Shown piece after piece: positions 1 to 4,527 of a DNA stretch of 5,441 nucleotides. Source of the stretch: Chloroflexota bacterium (GTDB lineage: Bacteria; Chloroflexota; Anaerolineae; Anaerolineales; DRMV01); NCBI GenBank assembly GCA_013154225.1, contig JAADCW010000111.1, forward strand, positions 1-5,441. Reading direction: 5' to 3'. How positions within the stretch are numbered: position 1 is the first letter of the stretch; each line of letters begins with the position of its first letter. The position numbers were made by a program, and so were the translations under genes. The notes beneath the pieces were generated by a model, which worked only from the letters and a program-made list of their open reading frames with translations, had not been told where the DNA came from and made no database searches.

Positions 1-44
1 GCCTTCTCTTTTGAGAACATCTCCACCCGCAAATGAGGGTTTGA

Positions 45-53
45 TGATATACT
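45..53 (+). promoter_or_regulatory. Candidate extended -10 promoter for the DUF4870 gene
   Basis: TGA followed by TATACT gives an extended -10 element (TGnTATAAT with one mismatch in the hexamer). It would start transcription near position 60 and give a leader of about 30 nt before the ATG at 92. No good -35 hexamer lies 16-18 nt upstream, which is tolerated in extended -10 promoters. The assignment is motif inference only. Confidence 0.45.
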
Positions 54-82
54 GAAGCCGCACGCCCTATCTCATTGCTCTT

Positions 83-88
83 GGAGGA
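83..88 (+). promoter_or_regulatory. Ribosome binding site (GGAGGA) of the DUF4870 gene
   Basis: GGAGGA lies just upstream of the ATG at 92. It is a near-complete anti-16S match with slightly short spacing (3 nt after the final A). It fixes 92 as the start and is the strongest Shine-Dalgarno in the window. Confidence 0.8.
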
Positions 89-91
89 CAT

Positions 92-463
92 ATGAACGAG
101 ACGTTTGAAACACCGGAAGCACCTGAAACACAGCAGGAAGCAGTGCCAGGGGGGGAAATAACCAGTGACGATAAGTTGTGGGCGTTGCTGGCTTATATCC
201 TTTCGCCAATTGTGCCGTTGATTCTCATGTTTTGGGAAGAAAAGAAAAATCGTCCCTTCATTCGTGAGCACAACGCGCAAGCCCTGGTGTTAGGGATCAT
301 CAACTTTGTGTTGACCATTGTGGGCGGCGCTTCGATCGTTTTGGCGTGTCTGCCTCTGTTTGTGTGGCTGTACATGCTCTACCTGGGCATCCAGGCCTAT
401 CAAGGCAAGTCGGTGACCATTCCTGTCATTACGAACTTCGTCAAAAGTCAGGGTTGGGCCTAA
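92..463 (+). CDS. DUF4870 domain-containing small membrane protein
   Basis: A 123-aa protein resembling the DUF4870 (Tic20-like) family of small integral membrane proteins of unknown function. Residues 1-27 are acidic, rich in Glu, Pro and Thr, and probably cytoplasmic. Hydrophobic segments lie at about 29-47, 64-86 and 88-103. Between the first two is the family hallmark, a charged loop ending in a Phe/His/Asn/Gln-Ala signature (RPFIREHNAQAL, 54-65). The C-terminal tail (YQGKSVTIPVITNF, 103-116) matches the usual family ending, with a short amphipathic stretch containing a conserved Pro. Length and topology are typical and there is no signal peptide. The gene has its own promoter candidate, a strong ribosome binding site and a terminator, so it is probably monocistronic. 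Family membership is recognised from the sequence pattern; no function is known and none is assigned. Confidence 0.85.
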   Translation: MNETFETPEAPETQQEAVPGGEITSDDKLWALLAYILSPIVPLILMFWEEKKNRPFIREHNAQALVLGIINFVLTIVGGASIVLACLPLFVWLYMLYLGIQAYQGKSVTIPVITNFVKSQGWA

Positions 464-485
464 AGGCACGCACGCTCAAAACATC

Positions 486-519
486 AAAAGCCTTTGCCAG
501 GCGGCAAAGGCTTTTTTTT
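486..519 (+). terminator. Intrinsic (Rho-independent) terminator after the DUF4870 gene
   Basis: A 13-bp perfect inverted repeat (486-498 with 503-515) encloses a 4-nt AGGC loop. The GC-rich core is GCCTTTGCC/GGCAAAGGC, and the 3' arm runs into eight consecutive T (512-519). It lies 22 nt after the DUF4870 stop codon and separates that unit from holB. The run of A before the 5' arm gives a weaker U-tract on the opposite strand, so some bidirectional activity is possible, but no minus-strand gene needs it. Confidence 0.93.
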
Positions 520-583
520 GTTGGAATTGACCACGGCGAGGCGTTGATGACGTGCTGAAGGTGAAAAGCCAATCCGAGGATTT

Positions 584-599
584 GATGCAAAGATGCAAA
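584..599 (+). repeat. Perfect 8-bp tandem duplication (GATGCAAA x2)
   Basis: Two adjacent identical copies of GATGCAAA lie 43-58 nt upstream of the -35 hexamer of the holB promoter, roughly -93 to -78 relative to the predicted +1. This could be a direct-repeat regulator site or a chance duplication. Only the duplication itself is visible. Confidence 0.5.
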
Positions 600-641
600 A
601 ATCAATTGCTCAAACTTTTGTCCAGAGATCAGCCCTGCCCC

Positions 642-670
642 TTGGCGTCATGCACGCTTTGGGCTACAAT
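642..670 (+). promoter_or_regulatory. sigma70-type promoter driving holB
   Basis: TTGGCG (642-647), a 17-nt spacer and TACAAT (665-670) form a near-consensus housekeeping promoter with optimal spacing. The expected +1, about 7 nt after the -10, falls at or beside 677, the A of an in-frame ATG. The transcript would then be leaderless or carry only a few leader bases. The promoter lies inside the long version of the open frame beginning at 593, which argues that those extra 28 codons are not translated. Confidence 0.65.
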
Positions 671-676
671 GAGGGC

Positions 677-1684
677 ATGGCGTGGGATATGATCGGCCAC
701 CAATGGGCGGTGGACCTGCTCCAAGGGCACATCCGCCGCGGCGCGGTGCGGCATGCGTATTTGTTCACTGGCCCCGAAGGCGTAGGGCGCCGCACCCTGG
801 CCCTGCGTTTTGCCCAGGCGCTGGTGTGTGAACAGCCCCCCGCGGCGGGGGAAGCCTGTGGCCAATGCCGGGCCTGCCGCCAAATTGCCCGCCAGACCTA
901 CCCCGACCTGCACGTGGTACAGCGGGAAGAGGGCACCACGGTCATCAAGGTGGAGCAAATTCGGGCTTTGGAGCGGGCGCTCGCGCTGACGCCCCACGGC
1001 CCTTACCGCATTGCCCTTTTGCGCAACTTTGAGGAAGCCCACCCCAGCGCGGCCAATGCCCTGCTCAAAACCTTAGAAGAGCCGCCTGGCAAAGTGGTGC
1101 TGTTGCTCACCGCGGAGAGTGCGGAAAGCCTGTTGCCCACGGTGGTTTCCCGCTGTGAGGTACTTCGCTTACGCGCGGTGCCCACCCACACCCTCAGCAC
1201 GGCCTTGCAAACCCGTCATGGCCTGCCTGCCGAGCGTGCTGACTTCCTGGCACATCTTTCGGGTGGGCGCCCAGGCTATGCCCTGCGCTTGCATCAGAAC
1301 CCCGATTTGCTCACCGCCCGCACCGAAGCCATCGAAGCCCTGCTGAATCTGCTCCCTGCAGACCGCATCCAGCGGTTTGCCTTTGCCGAAAAGGTCTCCA
1401 AAGCCCGTGACGACCTGCGAGACCTGCTCACCGTATGGCTTTCGTTTTGGCGCGATGTGTTGGTCTTGACCTCAGGCGCGGCTGTGCCCACCACCCATGT
1501 GGATTATCACGACACAATGCAAGCCCTGGCCTCGGCAGTGACCGCAGACCAGGCTTTGCAACTTGTGCAGGAAATCACCCAAGCCCTTGACGATCTTGAC
1601 CATTTTGTCAATACCCGTTTGGTGGCCGAGAACGTCATGCTCTCTCTGCCTTCCACCGTCATTCCCCAGCCTTCACTCCCCTAA
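677..1684 (+). CDS. holB: DNA polymerase III subunit delta' (clamp-loader subunit)
   Basis: The 335-aa delta' subunit of the clamp loader, which with delta and tau/gamma opens the sliding clamp and places it on primed DNA. The AAA+ N-terminal region begins with a typical family opening (MIGHQWAVDLLQGHI). A P-loop-like GPEGVGRRT follows at 32-40, with Arg where Walker A normally has Lys. The zinc module has Cys51, Cys61, Cys64 and Cys67. A Walker B-like stretch (EEAHPSAANALLKTLEEPP, 119-137) carries no DExx motif, and the SRC arginine-finger motif is at 158-160. The rest is the helical collar domain. The open frame extends upstream to an ATG at 593, but that stretch contains the promoter and resembles no delta' N-terminus; ATG 677 or ATG 689 fits the family. 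I chose 677 because the predicted +1 coincides with it. No Shine-Dalgarno stands at proper distance, consistent with leaderless translation. The downstream oxidoreductase follows after 15 nt. Confidence 0.92.
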   Translation: MAWDMIGHQWAVDLLQGHIRRGAVRHAYLFTGPEGVGRRTLALRFAQALVCEQPPAAGEACGQCRACRQIARQTYPDLHVVQREEGTTVIKVEQIRALERALALTPHGPYRIALLRNFEEAHPSAANALLKTLEEPPGKVVLLLTAESAESLLPTVVSRCEVLRLRAVPTHTLSTALQTRHGLPAERADFLAHLSGGRPGYALRLHQNPDLLTARTEAIEALLNLLPADRIQRFAFAEKVSKARDDLRDLLTVWLSFWRDVLVLTSGAAVPTTHVDYHDTMQALASAVTADQALQLVQEITQALDDLDHFVNTRLVAENVMLSLPSTVIPQPSLP

Positions 1685-1699
1685 AAATCCCTTGCATCC

Positions 1700-2698
1700 A
1701 TGAAATTCGACGCTTCCCTGCCCCCCATGCCCCTCAAAGACGTGCCCGCGGTGGCCAAAGCCGCGGAGCAAATGGGTTTTGCCGCCATTTGGACTACGGA
1801 AACCCAACACAACCCCTTCCTGCCCGCCGCGCTGATTGCCGAACACACCCGCGAAATGCAGTTTGGCACCGCGGTAGCCATTGCCTTTGCCCGCAGCCCT
1901 GCAGATTTGGCCTATACCGCGTGGGATCTGGCCGCGGCATCGGGTGGCCGCTTCATCCTGGGGTTGGGTACCCAGGTCAAGGCGCATATCACCCGCCGTT
2001 TTGGGATGCCTTGGCCGGATTCCGTGGTAGGCAAACTGCGGGAAGAGATCCAGGCCATCCGTGCTTTTTGGCGCACATGGCAGTACGGTGAGAAACTCAA
2101 TTTTCGGGGCGAATATTACAAACTTACTCTGATGTCGCCCTTTTTCAACCCCGGCCCCATTGAGCACCCCGACATTCCCATCTACATCGCGGGCGTCAAC
2201 ACCGGCCTGGCGCGGTTGGCGGGCGAAGTCGCGGATGGCTTTCTCGCGCATCCTTTCCACAGCCCCCGCTACCTGCGGGAAGTGCTCCTGCCCGCGATTG
2301 AGCAGGGCATGGCTAAAGCCGAGCGAGAGACCCGCCCCGCCCTGCAGGTAACCGCGTTTGTGGTCACCGACAAAGCCGAAGAAGAATTCGTGCGTTCGCA
2401 AATTGCCTTTTACGCCAGCACGCCTTCCTATCGGCGGGTGATGCGTTTGCACGGTTGGGAAGAAACCGCGGAACAACTTTCCGCATTGGCCGCCCGCGGC
2501 AAATGGGATGACATGCCCGCGTTGATCACCGACGACATGCTGGAAACGTTTGCCACCGTGGCCTCCCTTGAAGACCTCCCCGCCGCGCTGGAAGCCCGCT
2601 ACGCTGGCTTGGCCGACCGCTTGACCCTTTACACCCCCTTCATCCCCGGCCAAAAAGATGCGCTCTGGCGGCGCCTGGTCGCCCACTTCTCCTCCTAA
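1700..2698 (+). CDS. F420-dependent LLM-class oxidoreductase, TIGR03617-like
   Basis: A 332-aa luciferase-like (bacterial luciferase superfamily, TIM-barrel) oxidoreductase. It resembles the TIGR03617 group (MSMEG_2256 type), predicted to use coenzyme F420 in hydride transfer to an unknown substrate; it should be a soluble cytoplasmic enzyme. Visible family marks are WTTETQHNPF (31-40), the glycine-rich GGRFILGLGTQVKAH (82-96) followed by RRFGM (99-103), RAFWRTW (121-127), NFRGEYYKL (134-142), PIYIAGVN (160-167) and GEVADGFLAHPF (175-186). Length is normal and the frame is intact. The start ATG lies 15 nt after the holB stop, with no recognisable Shine-Dalgarno (upstream is AAAAATCCCTTGCATCC). 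Expression therefore probably depends on read-through or coupling from holB. The stop codon lies inside the first heptamer of the repeat array that follows. Cofactor choice (F420 rather than FMN) is inferred from subfamily resemblance; nothing here shows the organism makes F420. Confidence 0.85.
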   Translation: MKFDASLPPMPLKDVPAVAKAAEQMGFAAIWTTETQHNPFLPAALIAEHTREMQFGTAVAIAFARSPADLAYTAWDLAAASGGRFILGLGTQVKAHITRRFGMPWPDSVVGKLREEIQAIRAFWRTWQYGEKLNFRGEYYKLTLMSPFFNPGPIEHPDIPIYIAGVNTGLARLAGEVADGFLAHPFHSPRYLREVLLPAIEQGMAKAERETRPALQVTAFVVTDKAEEEFVRSQIAFYASTPSYRRVMRLHGWEETAEQLSALAARGKWDDMPALITDDMLETFATVASLEDLPAALEARYAGLADRLTLYTPFIPGQKDALWRRLVAHFSS

Positions 2699-2763
2699 CC
2701 CCTAACTTCTAACCCCTAACTCCTAATTCCTAATTCCTAATTCTTCATTCTTCATTCCTAATT
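2694..2763 (+). repeat. Array of ten degenerate heptamer repeats (YYTAAYY type)
   Basis: Ten consecutive 7-bp units run in perfect register: CCTAACC, CCTAACT, TCTAACC, CCTAACT, CCTAATT x3, CTTCATT x2, CCTAATT. The first unit supplies the TAA stop of the oxidoreductase, and the array ends 15 nt before the dipeptidase ATG. The + strand has no G from 2682 to 2768. Because 7 is not a multiple of 3 and each unit carries TAA (or TCA, read as TGA on the other strand) plus TTAG on the complement, translation is blocked in all six frames. It resembles in kind the short tandemly repeated heptanucleotides known in cyanobacteria; the relation to those is only analogy. There is no inverted symmetry, so it is not a terminator. 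Confidence 0.9.
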
Positions 2764-2768
2764 CTCTC

Positions 2769-2772
2769 GGAG
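2769..2772 (+). promoter_or_regulatory. Ribosome binding site (GGAG) of the dipeptidase gene
   Basis: GGAG lies 6 nt before the ATG at 2779 and contains the first G residues after the G-free repeat array. It fixes the dipeptidase start and leaves only a few bases between repeat and Shine-Dalgarno. Confidence 0.7.
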
Positions 2773-2778
2773 CCTACC

Positions 2779-3858
2779 ATGCTCTTCGACGCTCATGAAG
2801 ACCTTGCCTGGAACATGCTCACCTTTGGCCGTGACTACACCCGTAGCGCGCATGAAACCCGTCGTTTGGAAGCCGAAAGCGGCAGTCATGCGCCCAAAGT
2901 CAACGGCAACACGTTGTTAGGCTATCCTGACTATTTGCGTGGGCAAGTGGGTATTGTGTTCGGCACGTTGTTTGCCGCGCCGCTGCGCCGCAAATCCGGC
3001 AAGTGGGATACGCCGGTCTATGCCGACGCGGACGAAGCCCACCGCATTTATCGGCAGGAACTCGGCCTGTATCACCGTCTCACCGAGGAACACCCCGACA
3101 AATTCCGCCTGCTGCGCACCCGCGGCGACCTGAACGCGCACATCGCGGAGTGGAAGCAGAAGCCCGCGGACGCGGCCAAGCCTGTGGGGCTGGTGGTGCT
3201 GATGGAAGGCGCGGAAGGTGTGCGTTCACCAGATGAACTGCCTTCCTGGTGGGAAGACGGGCTGCGCATCATCGGCCTCGCGTGGGCAGGCACCCGCTTT
3301 TGCGGCGGCACAGGCGAACCCGGCCCCCTCACCGACGAAGGCCGCGCGCTCCTGCGCGGCATGGCCGACGTCGGTTTCCTGCTGGACATCAGCCACATGG
3401 ACCCCGAAGCCGCGCGCGAAGCCGTGGAAACCTATGCCGGCGACGTGATTGCCAGCCACGCCAACCCCGCGGCCTTGCTTCCCGAAAGCAACAGCAATCG
3501 CTTTTTGCCCGACGATGTCATTGACGCGCTGGCCGCCCGCGACGGTGTGATTGGCATTGTGCCTTATAACCGCTTCCTCGATGCCACGTGGAAGCCGGGT
3601 GACCCTCGCCTGCCCCTGGAAAAGGTGGTTGAGCACATTGACTACATTTGCCAGCGCACCGGCAGCAGCCGTCATGTGGCCATTGGGTCGGATTTCGACG
3701 GCGGCTTTGGTGTGGAAATGGTGCCCGAAGGCATTGACACCGTGGCCGATTTGCAAAAACTCGCCCCCTTGCTGGAAGCGCGCGGCTATACCAACAGTGA
3801 TATTGCCGCAATTTTCGCGCATAACTGGCTTCGCAAACTCAAAACCGTGTTGAAATAG
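2779..3858 (+). CDS. Dipeptidase, peptidase family M19 (renal dipeptidase-like)
   Basis: A 359-aa zinc-dependent dipeptidase of the M19 family, which hydrolyses dipeptides, in some members with D-residues. No signal peptide is present, so it is probably cytoplasmic. The binuclear-site ligands are visible: DAHED (His6, Asp8), Glu143 in LMEGAEGV, His206 in DISHM, His227 in ASHANP, and Asp305 in GSDFDG (303-308). Arg241 in NRFLPDD aligns with the Arg that in renal dipeptidase holds the substrate carboxylate. Where renal dipeptidase has a His in its LTH segment, this protein reads LAW (Trp169), as I recall for a large clade of bacterial homologues. Length is slightly below that of the processed mammalian enzyme and normal for bacteria. 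The gene begins after the heptamer array with a clear ribosome binding site, and the kinase gene starts 3 nt after its stop. The exact substrate cannot be told from sequence. Confidence 0.92.
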   Translation: MLFDAHEDLAWNMLTFGRDYTRSAHETRRLEAESGSHAPKVNGNTLLGYPDYLRGQVGIVFGTLFAAPLRRKSGKWDTPVYADADEAHRIYRQELGLYHRLTEEHPDKFRLLRTRGDLNAHIAEWKQKPADAAKPVGLVVLMEGAEGVRSPDELPSWWEDGLRIIGLAWAGTRFCGGTGEPGPLTDEGRALLRGMADVGFLLDISHMDPEAAREAVETYAGDVIASHANPAALLPESNSNRFLPDDVIDALAARDGVIGIVPYNRFLDATWKPGDPRLPLEKVVEHIDYICQRTGSSRHVAIGSDFDGGFGVEMVPEGIDTVADLQKLAPLLEARGYTNSDIAAIFAHNWLRKLKTVLK

Positions 3859-3861
3859 CCT

Positions 3862-4515
3862 ATGACTTCATCATCCAATTTTTACATTGCCATTGAAGGC
3901 GTCATTGGCGTGGGCAAGACCACCCTCGCCCGTATGCTCCAGCCGCGGCTCAAGGCCGATGAGTTGCTGTTGGAGGTGTTTGAAGAAAATCCCTTCCTTG
4001 CCAAATTTTACGAAGACCGTGCCCGCTATGCTTTTCAAACGCAAATTTTCTTTTTGCTCAGCCGCTATCATCAACAAAATCGCGCGGTGCCGGGCTTCCT
4101 GGAAAGCGGCAAGAGCCTGATTGCTGACTACACTTTTGAAAAAGACGCGCTCTTTGCCCGCATCAATTTGGAAGGCGACGAATTGGAGATGTATTACCGG
4201 GTGCATGAGGCGCTGGCGGAAAAAATTCCTCTGCCCGACCTGGTGGTTTATCTCCGCGCGGAACCCGAGGTGCTGATGCAGCGCATTGCCTTGCGGGACC
4301 GCCCCTACGAGCGCAATATGGACCCGGCCTATATTGCTCAACTGCACGAGGCTTACGAAGACCACTTTGCCAACCATCATCGCGGCGCGCCTGTGCTGAC
4401 CATTGATACCACCCACATGGATTTCGTCCGCTATCCCGAACATCTGGAAGACATCGAACACCGCATTCGGCGGGCGCTTCACTTGCCACCTTATCAGACC
4501 CCCTTGCCGCTCTAA
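3862..4515 (+). CDS. Deoxynucleoside kinase (dAK/dGK/dCK family)
   Basis: A 217-aa P-loop kinase of the deoxynucleoside kinase family, phosphorylating salvaged deoxynucleosides to dNMPs with a nucleoside triphosphate. Walker A is GVIGVGKTT (13-21). EENPFL (41-46) supplies the usual substrate-side Glu. AFQTQIFFLLSRY (57-69) carries the base-contacting Gln. ADYTFEKDALFA (88-99) takes the place of the DRS-type motif and resembles bacterial purine-type kinases. The arginine-rich lid is LRDRPYERN (144-152). Length and architecture are normal. The start lies 3 nt after the dipeptidase stop with no clear Shine-Dalgarno, which suggests translational coupling. The nucleotidyltransferase gene follows after 12 nt. 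Purine preference (dAdo/dGuo) is a guess from motif style; deoxycytidine or thymidine cannot be excluded. Confidence 0.92.
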   Translation: MTSSSNFYIAIEGVIGVGKTTLARMLQPRLKADELLLEVFEENPFLAKFYEDRARYAFQTQIFFLLSRYHQQNRAVPGFLESGKSLIADYTFEKDALFARINLEGDELEMYYRVHEALAEKIPLPDLVVYLRAEPEVLMQRIALRDRPYERNMDPAYIAQLHEAYEDHFANHHRGAPVLTIDTTHMDFVRYPEHLEDIEHRIRRALHLPPYQTPLPL

Positions 4516-4520
4516 AGAGG
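4516..4520 (+). promoter_or_regulatory. Ribosome binding site (AGAGG) of the nucleotidyltransferase gene
   Basis: AGAGG starts immediately after the TAA of the kinase and stands 7 nt before the ATG at 4528, an ideal spacing. It decides the start of the last gene and shows that the gene can be translated independently of the kinase. Confidence 0.75.
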
Positions 4521-4527
4521 TTGTGCC

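Noticed and set aside
32..76. 6-bp inverted repeat AATGAG/CTCATT flanking the DUF4870 -10 element
   Set aside because: The arms are 33 nt apart and only the right arm would be in the transcript, so no RNA hairpin forms. A 6-bp match at this distance is easily chance.
593..676. The 28-codon N-terminal extension of holB
   Set aside because: It contains the -35 and -10 hexamers, has only a poorly spaced GAGGA (12 nt from the ATG), and does not resemble any delta' N-terminus.
585..692. 35-codon + strand frame with a GAGGA 4 nt upstream, ending in an ATGA overlap with ATG 689 of holB
   Set aside because: It could be read as a coupled leader ORF, but it spans the holB promoter, its Cys/Trp/Arg-rich translation looks like noise, and the transcript predicted from 677 would not contain its start.
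1673..2686. 337-aa open frame on the minus strand covering nearly all of the oxidoreductase gene
   Set aside because: It lies exactly in the antisense register where stops require TTA, CTA or TCA codons on the + strand, which are rare in these GC-biased genes. The same register gives the long minus-strand frames at 629-1042, 3226-3822, 3871-4590 and 4930-5436. None of the translations resembles a protein family.
2694..2763. Heptamer array as a CRISPR array
   Set aside because: Units are 7 bp, directly adjacent and without spacers, and no cas genes are present.
2699..2768. Possible promoter or terminator inside the heptamer array
   Set aside because: TAATT-like words can mimic a -10, but there is no G and thus no TTGACA-like -35, and the array has no inverted symmetry for a terminator hairpin.
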